Shown: positions 24,043 to 31,807 of the stretch, one piece after another | Position numbering within the stretch: the first letter of the stretch is position 1 | How the letters are laid out: each line of letters starts with the position of its first letter | From: Eubacterium sp. | GTDB lineage: Bacteria > Bacillota > Clostridia > Lachnospirales > Lachnospiraceae | Length of the DNA stretch: 47,996 bases | Reading direction: 5' to 3' | Assembly (NCBI GenBank): GCA_016292095.1 | Contig: JAEFAB010000006.1 | Coordinates: 1-47,996, forward strand | Notes under the pieces: generated by a model | Database searches by the model: none | Told to the model about the DNA's origin: nothing | The model's input: only the letters and a program-made list of their open reading frames with translations | Translations under genes and position numbers: made by a program

Positions 24043-24918
24043 ATGCAGAAAAGTTATTTAAATGTAATTGATATTGAAACCGGAGAAGTATCGGTGCTTC
24101 ACACTTACGAAAAAATCATTGAGGCACCTAATTGGAACCAGGAGAACGGCTGCCTCTATTTTAATTCGGAAGGACATATCTATCGGTATGACCCGTCTAC
24201 AGACCGGACCGAGTTGATCGAGACCGGAATTTGTGATGCCTGCAATAATGATCATGTGCTGTCACCGGATGCTACAAAAATTGCAGTTAGTCACAACACA
24301 AATGGGGATTGGTTGCAATGTCAGATTTATGTTTGCCCCATTGAAGGTGGAACGGCAGTACTTGCCACACCGGCAAAACCAAGTTTTCTTCACGGATGGT
24401 CTTCGACAACCAATGAACTTTGTTATTGTGCTTTTAGAACCATTGAAGGAATTCAGCATGTGGATGTCTATACGACAAAAGCACCGGAGGAGACTGACCG
24501 AACTCTGGAAGAATTTATTGAAAACCGTCTTACGTCGGAAGGCTTTAATGACGGACCGGAATTTTCACCGGATGGCAAACACATCTGGTATAACAGTACT
24601 GTTACAGGATTAATGCAAATCTGGAGGATGAATGCAGACGGAACAGGAAAAGTACAAATGACAGACAATGATAAAGATAACTGGTTTGCTCATGTCTCGC
24701 CGGATGGGACAAAGGTGGTATATCTCGCCTTTAATAAAGAAGATCAGCTTCCGGAGCAACATTTACCAAATCTCCATGTGGAACTGTGGCTGATGGATTA
24801 TGACGGTTCCAATAAACGAAAGTTAGTGAGTCTGTTCGGTGGGCAGGGAACCATTAATGTGAACTCTTGGAATAAGGATAGTAAAAGACTGGCTTTTGTT
24901 AGCTATGATGAACTATAA
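24043..24918 (+). CDS. TolB-like beta-propeller protein (PD40 repeats)
   Basis: The protein is 291 aa with AAAAGGAGAAAGGT before the ATG. It has repeats of the SPDATKIAVS / FSPDGKHIWYNS / VSPDGTKVVYLAF type separated by ~45-60 residues, which are typical WD40-like PD40 blades. There is no signal peptide, so it is cytoplasmic. It may be a diversified TolB-like sensor or an oligogalacturonate-lyase-like fold (OGL proteins in gut Clostridia look similar); I see no clear catalytic set. It stands alone with its own promoter. Confidence 0.78.
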   Translation: MQKSYLNVIDIETGEVSVLHTYEKIIEAPNWNQENGCLYFNSEGHIYRYDPSTDRTELIETGICDACNNDHVLSPDATKIAVSHNTNGDWLQCQIYVCPIEGGTAVLATPAKPSFLHGWSSTTNELCYCAFRTIEGIQHVDVYTTKAPEETDRTLEEFIENRLTSEGFNDGPEFSPDGKHIWYNSTVTGLMQIWRMNADGTGKVQMTDNDKDNWFAHVSPDGTKVVYLAFNKEDQLPEQHLPNLHVELWLMDYDGSNKRKLVSLFGGQGTINVNSWNKDSKRLAFVSYDEL

Positions 24919-25001
24919 AACCCCCGAAAATGCAACGATAATTAACAATCTTTTGACACGGATGTTAAAAGTAGATGGTGGAATCGGTTTTTCAATGGGA
25001 A

Positions 25002-25007
25002 TATAAT
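25002..25007 (+). promoter_or_regulatory. Possible -10 of the acyltransferase gene
   Basis: TATAAT at 25002-25007 is 33 bp before the ATG at 25041. A perfect TTGACA at 24953-24958 is too far away to be its -35 (43-bp gap). Confidence 0.35.
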
Positions 25008-25040
25008 AATGTTAAGAATTGTAGCAAAGGTGGTAATAAT

Positions 25041-26150
25041 ATGAGAAAGATATACTTAGATAATCTGAAATGGATTACGGTTGTTTTAGTGGTGCTGTAT
25101 CATGTCATTTATATGTATAATGGAATTGAAGTCTATGGAATCGCCGGACCGTTCTATCCGGTGCAGTATCAGGATTTATTTCAGTACATTGTGTATCCAT
25201 GGTTTATGCTGTTGTTGTTTGTGGTTTCCGGGATGAGTGCAAGATTTTATTTGAACAGTCATTCCCACCGGGAATTTATCAGAACGAGAACAAGGAGATA
25301 TCTGGTTCCATCTACGTTGGGTCTCTTGACGTTCGGCTGGGTTCTTGGATACTACAATATGCAGTTTTCTGATGCTTTCAGCACCATGGGGAATGTTCCA
25401 AAGCCGGTAATGTATTTAATTATGGCAGTTAGTGGAACAGGACATCTTTGGTACATTCAGGTGTTATGGATTTTGTCTATTGTTCTTGTTTTATTCCGAA
25501 TCATAGAAAAAGAACGAATCTATGAGAAATGCTCAAAAACTCCGGTGTGGGTTATGATTGCATTTGTGCTACCAATCTGGGGAGCGGCTCAGATTTTAAA
25601 TACGCCAATCATTTCCGTATATCGTTTCGGCATCTATGGAACAGGCTTTATGTTGGGGTATCTGGTATTTTCTCATGATGAAGTAATGGAGAGGCTTTCT
25701 AAATGGTGGTTGCCGCTTACGATTGCCGGAATCCTGTGTTGCATCGGATTTTGTATTGTATTCTGGAGAAAACCGTATGCGGAGCATGTCGTGTTAGACA
25801 CGTTGCTTTGTAATATTTATGCCTGGATTGGAACGATTGCGATTTTGGCCTTTATGAAAAAATGGGGCGATTTTAAAAATCCTTTCACAGTATTTATGAC
25901 CAGGGAATCCTGGGGATTATATTTATTCCATTATTTGCCACTGGCGATGTGCACCTACTATCTGGAAAAATATTTTCCGGGAACACCGGCGATTCTGTGT
26001 TATGTGGCAGTTACAATCTCTGCATTTGGCGGAGGCATCCTATTATATGAAATAATCAGTCGCATTCCTGTCTTAAGATGGTTGTTATGCGGAATTGGAG
26101 GGAAAAAACATGTTAGCGGAAAACTTAGTAGAACTCAGAAAGTTACATAA
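25041..26150 (+). CDS. Acyltransferase-3 family integral membrane protein
   Basis: The start is at 25041 after AAAGGTGGTAATAAT; an in-frame ATG at 24975 lacks a site. The protein is 369 aa. It begins RKIYLDNLKWITVVLVVLYHV, the typical acyltransferase-3/OafA start with the conserved His, and has about ten hydrophobic segments with Arg-rich loops (SHREFIRTRTRRYL). Members acetylate or otherwise acylate sugars or lipids of the envelope. The last 41 bp overlap the next regulator gene. Confidence 0.85.
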   Translation: MRKIYLDNLKWITVVLVVLYHVIYMYNGIEVYGIAGPFYPVQYQDLFQYIVYPWFMLLLFVVSGMSARFYLNSHSHREFIRTRTRRYLVPSTLGLLTFGWVLGYYNMQFSDAFSTMGNVPKPVMYLIMAVSGTGHLWYIQVLWILSIVLVLFRIIEKERIYEKCSKTPVWVMIAFVLPIWGAAQILNTPIISVYRFGIYGTGFMLGYLVFSHDEVMERLSKWWLPLTIAGILCCIGFCIVFWRKPYAEHVVLDTLLCNIYAWIGTIAILAFMKKWGDFKNPFTVFMTRESWGLYLFHYLPLAMCTYYLEKYFPGTPAILCYVAVTISAFGGGILLYEIISRIPVLRWLLCGIGGKKHVSGKLSRTQKVT

Positions 26151-26520
26151 AATGTCGCAGGAAGAATTGGCAGAAAAGATTGGAGTATCCCGTCAGACAC
26201 TGTCAAAATACGAGACAGGAGAGTCGTTACCGGATATAGAAAAGTGCAGAGACCTTGCAGATGCCTTTGGCGTTTCTATTGACGATCTTGTCAATTATAG
26301 CCGGGACGACAACATGGGACTGGGGGTTCCACCAAAAGGAAAGCATATTTTCGGAATGGTAAAAGTAGGGGATAAAGGTCAGATTGTGATTCCCTCGAAA
26401 GCAAGAAAAATATTTAACATCAATCCCGGTGATAATTTAATTCTTTTAGGAGATGAAGAAGCCGGTATTGCCATAATTAAAGAAGAAGGTATTTTGGAAA
26501 TGCTCCAGAAACAAAAATAA
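26110..26520 (+). CDS. HTH (XRE) - SpoVT/AbrB fusion regulator
   Basis: The start is taken at 26110 (GGAGGGAAAAAAC before it), inside the end of the acyltransferase gene. The protein is 136 aa. It has an N-terminal XRE HTH (LRKLHKMSQEELAEKIGVSRQTLSKYETGESLP), then a linker and a C-terminal AbrB-type swapped hairpin domain (VKVGDKGQIVIPSKARKIFNINPGDNLILLGDEE). This HTH-AbrB pairing is recurrent in Clostridia; both parts can bind DNA, and AbrB domains dimerise. It may control the overlapping acyltransferase gene or the array region that follows (inference). Confidence 0.9.
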   Translation: MLAENLVELRKLHKMSQEELAEKIGVSRQTLSKYETGESLPDIEKCRDLADAFGVSIDDLVNYSRDDNMGLGVPPKGKHIFGMVKVGDKGQIVIPSKARKIFNINPGDNLILLGDEEAGIAIIKEEGILEMLQKQK

Positions 26521-26525
26521 AGAAA

Positions 26526-26885
26526 AGTTCCTTAATGTTGTGAAAATATTGATTTGTAAGGTACACTTCCCAAGGTAAAAAATTGGGAGTGTACCTTATT
26601 TTTGTGGAAAAATTGAGACGTAGGGTACAGTGTGAAAGATGAAAAAAATGAGTTGTACCGTGATATCGAGAAAAAGAGAGCGCATATGGTACGTTGAAAA
26701 TCAAATCAAATTTTTGCTGTACCCTAAAAAAGTAGAATAATCAAAAGTTAAGGTTCATACATACAAAAAGAGAACTTGTGGTGTACCGTAAAAAAATTAA
26801 AAAAGCCAAATGCAAGGTAGGCAGGCAAAAAATCAAAAGTTCGAGTGTACCTTATTGTTTCAGAAAAGTTGTGTCGCAAGGTAAA
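26526..26885. repeat. Alternating GGTACA/TGTACC array, exact 64-bp period
   Basis: The 487-bp gap between genes holds a 9-bp motif, TAAGGTACA, in alternating orientation. Reverse copies start at 26557, 26621, 26685, 26749, 26813 and 26877 (matches 9, 8, 7, 8, 6 and 7 of 9). Forward copies TGTACCTTA start at 26526, 26590, 26654, 26718, 26782 and 26846 (7, 9, 7, 8, 8 and 9 of 9). Both series step by exactly 64 bp; neighbouring motifs are 30 and 34 bp apart, about three helical turns. The sequences between motifs are A-rich and not conserved. No ORF of note runs through it. A protein-binding array or a series of RNA hairpins are both possible. Confidence 0.85.
26557..26603 (+). terminator. Terminator-like hairpin at the first full array unit
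   Basis: Arm 26557-26573 pairs with 26583-26598 over 16 bp (one bulged T), 9-nt loop, followed by TTTTT at 26599-26603. It probably terminates the acyltransferase/HTH-AbrB transcript. Its outer 9 bp are the array motif, so the terminator is built from array elements. Confidence 0.8.
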
Positions 26886-26924
26886 TCTCAGAAAAAATGT
26901 GAAGAGTCTGTGAATTTATCCTGA

Positions 26925-26957
26925 TTTAAGTTTCATTTAAGGTTGCTTTTTTATACT
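26925..26957 (+). promoter_or_regulatory. Operon promoter with OmpR-type direct repeat
   Basis: TTTAAG (26925-26930) and TTTAAG (26936-26941) are 11 bp apart, one helical turn, and cover the -35 region. TATACT at 26952-26957 is the -10. The layout fits activation by an OmpR-family regulator; the one encoded at 33095-33769 is the natural candidate. Confidence 0.65.
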
Positions 26958-27007
26958 TACCACAGAAACGAAAACAAACAGGTTTTTGGGAGAAAGGAAG
27001 TGTTACT

Positions 27008-28978
27008 ATGAAACGTAGAGGATTAAGAAAATTTGCAATCACATTAACATTGGCAATGATGGTAACAACAATCAATGGATGTGGAAAAGCAGATTCAAGC
27101 AGTAAAAAAGAAAGTAATACACAGGATGAAGATGCAATTTATGGAGAGGTTACGGAAATTAATGACGGTTCTATAAAAATTAAAGTGGGAACTATGAAAC
27201 AAATGGAACGGCCGGAACGAAACAACTCAGATACGAAAGATACAAATGATGAGCAAAAGCAGGATTCCAAAGAACACAGTGGAATGCCTTCTCTAATCGA
27301 TTTGACCGGTGAAGAAAAAGAAATCAGTATTTCTGATAATACCACGTTTAAGAAAGAACAAATGATGGGTGGAGGTAATATGATGGGAACTCCTCCTAAT
27401 ATGCCGGATAGCAACAGTGAGAACGGAGAGCAGCAGACTCCACCACAGATGCCAGATAGCAACAGAGAGAACGGAGAACAACAGACACTACCGGATATGC
27501 CGGAGAAGTTTGAGAAGGAGGCGGAAGATATTTCTGCATCAGATATTTCCGTTGGAGATATAGTAAAGATTACATTGGATGACGATGGAAATGCATCAGA
27601 AATTACCGTTGTTTTCTCCGGAAGCGGAATGAGTTTTCCGGGAGGACAGCAAGGTGGACAGCAGGCAGGCGGTGTAGATAGCTACACCGCTGTAAATGAA
27701 TATACATCCGATCAGAGTCTCGCAGACGAAAGCGTAAAATCTACAGGGACAGATGAAAATGCAATTCTTGTCAGTGACGGTAATGTTGCAATGGATGAAT
27801 TGACAATTACCAGAAAATCCTCTGATAGTACCGGCGGTGACAATTCCAGTTTTTACGGAGTTGGCGCTGCGGTACTGACAACGGGAGGAAATTCTTATTT
27901 GAAGAATAGTAAGATTGATACAGATGCAGCAGGAGGCGCAGGGATTTTTGCTTATAACGAAGGAACTGTTTATGCGGCTGATACAACGATTACAACCAAA
28001 CAGGATACTTCCGGAGGAATTCATGTGGCAGGCGGAGGAAAACTGTATGCATGGGATTTGGATGTGGAAACAAACGGTCAGTCCTCAGCAGCAATCCGAA
28101 GTGACAGAGGTGGCGGAACTATGGTTGTGGATGGAGGAACTTATACATCCAACGGAAAAGGTTCTCCGGCAATTTACAGTACAGCAGATATTACGGTAAA
28201 TGATGCAGAGTTGACAGCAACCGGTTCGGAAGCAATTTGTATTGAAGGATTCAATTCCATTAGACTTTTTGATACCAATCTGACAGGAAATATGAAGGAT
28301 GACAGCCAGAATGACTGTACCTGGAATGTAATTTTATATCAAAGTATGTCCGGTGATTCTGAAGTGGGAAACAGCACCTTTGAAATGAACGGAGGAACAT
28401 TAACAGCGAAAAACGGCGGAATGTTTTATACCACCAATACAGAATCTACTTTTGTTTTAAAAGATGTGGATATTACTTACGCAAAAGAAAATGATTTCTT
28501 TTTGAAGTGTACCGGAAACAGTAATCAGAGAGGCTGGGGTACCGCAGGACAAAACGGAGCAGATTGTTCCTTTACGGCAATCTCTCAGAAGATGGAAGGC
28601 GATGTAATTTGGGACAGCATTAGTCAGCTTGATTTTTATATGACAAAGAACAGTACTTTAACAGGTGCTTTTGTACAGGATGAAAGCAATGCCGGAAACG
28701 GTGGTGACGGTGCTGCAAATCTTTATATTGAAAAAGGATCCAAATGGGTGGTGACAGATGACAGTACTGTAACAAATCTTTACAATGCAGGCACTATTGT
28801 GGATGCTAAAGGAAAGACTGTCACAATCAAGGGAACAGACGGAACAGTGCATGTGAAAGGTGAGAGTGACATTACGGTTACCGTGAATTCTTACAGCACA
28901 AAAGCGGATGTATCCAAAGCAACAAAAGCAACATCCTGGTCTGATTATAAAGTAGAAAAGCCGGAAGAAGTAGAATAA
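27008..28978 (+). CDS. Lipoprotein with right-handed beta-helix-like region
   Basis: The protein is 656 aa. The signal RKFAITLTLAMMVTTINGC has a lipobox (INGC). After a Ser/Lys-rich spacer comes a region GEVTEINDGSIKIKVGTM (a DUF5666-like small barrel pattern), then a Met/Pro/Asn-rich segment with two copies of MPDSN..ENGEQQT. From about residue 230 there are many Gly/Thr repeats (GGAAVLTTGGNSYLKNSKI, GGTMVVDGGTYTSNG, GGTLTAKNGGMFY), a parallel beta-helix or carbohydrate-binding pattern. It is exported and membrane-anchored. As first gene of an operon with adaptor, ABC exporter and two-component system, it may be a surface component of that export system. Confidence 0.8.
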   Translation: MKRRGLRKFAITLTLAMMVTTINGCGKADSSSKKESNTQDEDAIYGEVTEINDGSIKIKVGTMKQMERPERNNSDTKDTNDEQKQDSKEHSGMPSLIDLTGEEKEISISDNTTFKKEQMMGGGNMMGTPPNMPDSNSENGEQQTPPQMPDSNRENGEQQTLPDMPEKFEKEAEDISASDISVGDIVKITLDDDGNASEITVVFSGSGMSFPGGQQGGQQAGGVDSYTAVNEYTSDQSLADESVKSTGTDENAILVSDGNVAMDELTITRKSSDSTGGDNSSFYGVGAAVLTTGGNSYLKNSKIDTDAAGGAGIFAYNEGTVYAADTTITTKQDTSGGIHVAGGGKLYAWDLDVETNGQSSAAIRSDRGGGTMVVDGGTYTSNGKGSPAIYSTADITVNDAELTATGSEAICIEGFNSIRLFDTNLTGNMKDDSQNDCTWNVILYQSMSGDSEVGNSTFEMNGGTLTAKNGGMFYTTNTESTFVLKDVDITYAKENDFFLKCTGNSNQRGWGTAGQNGADCSFTAISQKMEGDVIWDSISQLDFYMTKNSTLTGAFVQDESNAGNGGDGAANLYIEKGSKWVVTDDSTVTNLYNAGTIVDAKGKTVTIKGTDGTVHVKGESDITVTVNSYSTKADVSKATKATSWSDYKVEKPEEVE

Positions 28979-28997
28979 ATCTTGGGAGGAATCATTC

Positions 28998-31139
28998 ATG
29001 AAATTGAAACAGAAATGGAAAAAAATATCGAAGAAGAAAAAGATTGTTGCCACGACCACATCGCTGGTCGTGGTGACATCACTGATTGGAAGTGGAATAT
29101 ATATGGCAAAAAGCCGGGGAAAAGAAATGGTGAAAATGACAGTGCAGGAAGTTTCCGCGTCGGTAGGAACCATCTTAAACTCTATTGTGGGAACAGGAAC
29201 CCTGGCTATTGACGATTCTATTGAAATAACGATTCCATCAGGGGTTACCGTGAAAGAGGTAAAAGTCGAAAGCGGTGATGTGGTTTCCAAAGGGGACGCT
29301 CTTGCCACGGTTGATAAAGCATCGGTTTTGGAGGCGATGAATTCTGTTCAGGAAGAAATGGATTCGCTGGATGAAAAAATCAATGACTATGAATGCGAAG
29401 AGGAAACAACAGAAGTAGAAGCTAAAGTATCCGGAACAGTTAAGAAAATCTACGGAAAGAAGGGAAAGAGTGTAACGGATTGTATTGCAAAAAACGGAGC
29501 ACTGGTTGTCATTGCTTTGGAGAATGGAAACACGGTAGACGTTACATACAATGGCGGAACAATTAAGTCTGTTTCTGTAGAAAAAGGAGATGAAGTATCT
29601 ACAGGAGACACCCTAATGGTAATAAAAGACGATGAGGAATCTGCGGAATATCAGCAGATGATTGAAGAAAGAAAAGCATTGGCAAAGAGTTATAAGCAGT
29701 TGGCTGCTTTGTCAAAAAAAGGAACGATTGAAGCAGGAACAGATGGAACAATTTCCGAAGTTAATGTTTCGGACAATAGTTCTTCCTCTACAGACACCGA
29801 CAGTTCATCCGGAACAGAAAAGAGTGACGTGGTATTTCCGTCTTCCTCAACAGGTACGGTATCTGCAACGACATTAAGTACAACAACATCGGTAAAAGCA
29901 GTTACATTGGCGGATACAATGGAAGAAACCGGGAGTGAAGAAACGGAAACGCTGACCTTGCAGATAAAATCAACAGGAAAAACAGCGAAGAGTACTTTGG
30001 TAATTCCAACACCGAAGGCAGGAGAAACACCAATTTCCGAAATCAAAGCAGAAGATGGAAGTTACACCGGAAAAGTGGTATGGACTCCTGCGGATCAGAC
30101 ATTTCAGTCCGGAACCACATACAGTGCAAAGGTGATTCTGGAAGCAGCAGACGGAAACGGATTTACCGTAGAAAGTATTGCGCAGATTGAAAGCGGATTG
30201 GTTTCAGGAATTCAGTGCTCTGACAGTGGAAAAGCAATTAATTTCCAAATCACATATCCTGCAACACAGGAAGAAACAAAACAGGAAACAACACCGCAAA
30301 AGTCGGAAGAAAAAACAACTTCAGGTCAGGCGAAGGAAAGTCAAACAATGCCAAGCGGAACACAAAATGCTCAGAGCAATCAGTCGGCAACCCCACAGCA
30401 GTCTGCAAATGCAGCAACAGGGAATAATTACTCCTCAGTGGGAACCACAGTGGCAGGAACGGTATCCAATGTTTCCGACACGGAAGATGCAGACAGCGAT
30501 AGCCAGAGCTCTTACGAAAGCAGTGATGAAGTTGTGGTATTTACTATGGCAGGAAATGACACTATGCTGATTACCGTCAGTGTGGACGAACTGGACATTA
30601 ATTCGGTGGAAAAAGGTCAGGAGGCAACGGTTACGTTGGATGCAATTGAAGATCAGACCTTTACGGGAAAAGTTGTGAAGGTGGGAAGTTCTGCCAGCAG
30701 CTCCGGAAACGGTGTTGCCAAGTACAGTGTGGATGTTTCCATTCCGAAAGATGAACAGATGAAAGTAGGGATGAACGCCTCAGCAACCATTATTGTGGAC
30801 AGCGTTGAAAATGTGGTGACGCTTCCTGTTCTTGCATTACAGGAAAAAGGAAATAAGTCTTTTGTATATACGGAAAAAGACAGTGAAGGAAACCTCACAG
30901 GTGAAGTGGAAGTCACCACTGGTCTTTCCGATGGAACAACAGTAGAAATCACAGTAGGCCTGGAAGATGGGGATGTGGTTTATTACCAGAGAATCGGAAG
31001 CAGTTCCGGAAGCAGTGATGGATTTAAAGGCGGCAACTTTGGCGGTATGAATTTTGACGGGGAACCACCGGCAAACTTCGGTGGTGACGGAAACATGCCG
31101 CAGATGATGCCGGGTCAGGCACCGGGTGGAAGTCAATGA
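28998..31139 (+). CDS. HlyD/MacA-like membrane fusion (adaptor) protein
   Basis: The protein is 713 aa with GGGAGGAATCATTC before the ATG. One N-terminal membrane segment (IVATTTSLVVVTSLIGSGIYM). Biotinyl-lipoyl-like halves occur at VKEVKVESGDVVSKGDALATV and VKSVSVEKGDEVSTGDTLMVI (written as seen: IKSVSVEKGD), followed by a helical part, a long Ser/Thr/Gln-rich insertion (about residues 250-500) and a C-terminal adaptor barrel (VDELDINSVEKGQEATVTLDA; VDVSIPKDEQMKVGMNASATI). It ends in a Gly/Met/Pro-rich tail (NFGGMNFDGEPPANFGG). It is longer than typical MacA-like proteins because of the insertion. It couples to the ABC genes that follow (ATGA overlap). Confidence 0.85.
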   Translation: MKLKQKWKKISKKKKIVATTTSLVVVTSLIGSGIYMAKSRGKEMVKMTVQEVSASVGTILNSIVGTGTLAIDDSIEITIPSGVTVKEVKVESGDVVSKGDALATVDKASVLEAMNSVQEEMDSLDEKINDYECEEETTEVEAKVSGTVKKIYGKKGKSVTDCIAKNGALVVIALENGNTVDVTYNGGTIKSVSVEKGDEVSTGDTLMVIKDDEESAEYQQMIEERKALAKSYKQLAALSKKGTIEAGTDGTISEVNVSDNSSSSTDTDSSSGTEKSDVVFPSSSTGTVSATTLSTTTSVKAVTLADTMEETGSEETETLTLQIKSTGKTAKSTLVIPTPKAGETPISEIKAEDGSYTGKVVWTPADQTFQSGTTYSAKVILEAADGNGFTVESIAQIESGLVSGIQCSDSGKAINFQITYPATQEETKQETTPQKSEEKTTSGQAKESQTMPSGTQNAQSNQSATPQQSANAATGNNYSSVGTTVAGTVSNVSDTEDADSDSQSSYESSDEVVVFTMAGNDTMLITVSVDELDINSVEKGQEATVTLDAIEDQTFTGKVVKVGSSASSSGNGVAKYSVDVSIPKDEQMKVGMNASATIIVDSVENVVTLPVLALQEKGNKSFVYTEKDSEGNLTGEVEVTTGLSDGTTVEITVGLEDGDVVYYQRIGSSSGSSDGFKGGNFGGMNFDGEPPANFGGDGNMPQMMPGQAPGGSQ

Positions 31140-31807
31140 TTGAATTGAAAGATGTATCAAAAATATATGAGATTGGGGAAGAAAAATTATATGCCTTAAA
31201 GAAAGCAAATCTCAAAATCAATGATGGAGAGTTTGTGAGTATTGGCGTACCCTCCGGAAGTGGGAAGTATACCTTGATGAATATTATCGGGTGTTTGGAC
31301 ATGGCAGATGAAGGAACTTATTTATTGGATCAAATATCCATTAAGGATTATTCCGAAAAAGAATTAGCAACGATTCGGAACCATAAAATCGGATTTATAT
31401 TTCAGGACTTTAATTTGTTGTCCAAATTGTCTGCAGAAGAAAATGTGGAGCTTCCGCTGATTTACCAGAAGGTACCCGCAAGTGAAAGAAAAAAACTGGT
31501 GAAAGAAGCGTTGGAAATGGTGGAATTGTATAATCGCAGAAAGCATAAGCCAACAGAACTTTCCGGTGGACAGCAGCAGCGTGTGGCAATTGCCAGAGCA
31601 TTGGTAACAAAACCATCCCTGTTTCTGGCAGATGAGCCTACGGGAAATTTGGACTCCAAAACCGGAAGAGAAATTATGAAAATATTTCACAGACTGCACG
31701 AAGAAGGACACACCATTGTGCTGATTACTCATGATAACGGTGTGGCAGAAGAAGCAGAACGAAAGATACTGATTAGAGATGGAATTGTAAGTGAAGAGGT
31801 GAAGTAA
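31136..31807 (+). CDS. MacB/LolD-type ABC ATPase with degenerate Walker A
   Basis: The protein is 223 aa, the usual length. It has the [18 protein letters not shown] start, Q-loop [18 protein letters not shown], signature [15 protein letters not shown], Walker [13 protein letters not shown] and H-loop ITHD. The Walker A, however, reads [13 protein letters not shown] instead of GPSGSGKSTLMN: the first Gly is Val38 and the Ser/Thr after Lys44 is Tyr45. Tyr45 would sit where the Mg-binding hydroxyl belongs. The reading is unambiguous at 31244-31273. Either ATP hydrolysis is impaired, or this is a lineage variant or a sequencing error. It overlaps the adaptor gene by 4 bp. Confidence 0.88.
   Translation: MIELKDVSKIYEIGEEKLYALKKANLKINDGEFVSIGVPSGSGKYTLMNIIGCLDMADEGTYLLDQISIKDYSEKELATIRNHKIGFIFQDFNLLSKLSAEENVELPLIYQKVPASERKKLVKEALEMVELYNRRKHKPTELSGGQQQRVAIARALVTKPSLFLADEPTGNLDSKTGREIMKIFHRLHEEGHTIVLITHDNGVAEEAERKILIRDGIVSEEVK

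Noticed and set aside
24953-24958. TTGACA as -35 of the acyltransferase promoter
   Set aside because: The only good -10 (TATAAT at 25002) is 43 bp away, and no -10-like hexamer lies at 16-18 bp from it.
26526-26885. CRISPR array
   Set aside because: The period (64 bp) is in the CRISPR range, but only 9-bp ends are conserved and the interior of the would-be repeat differs in every unit. No cas genes are in the window.
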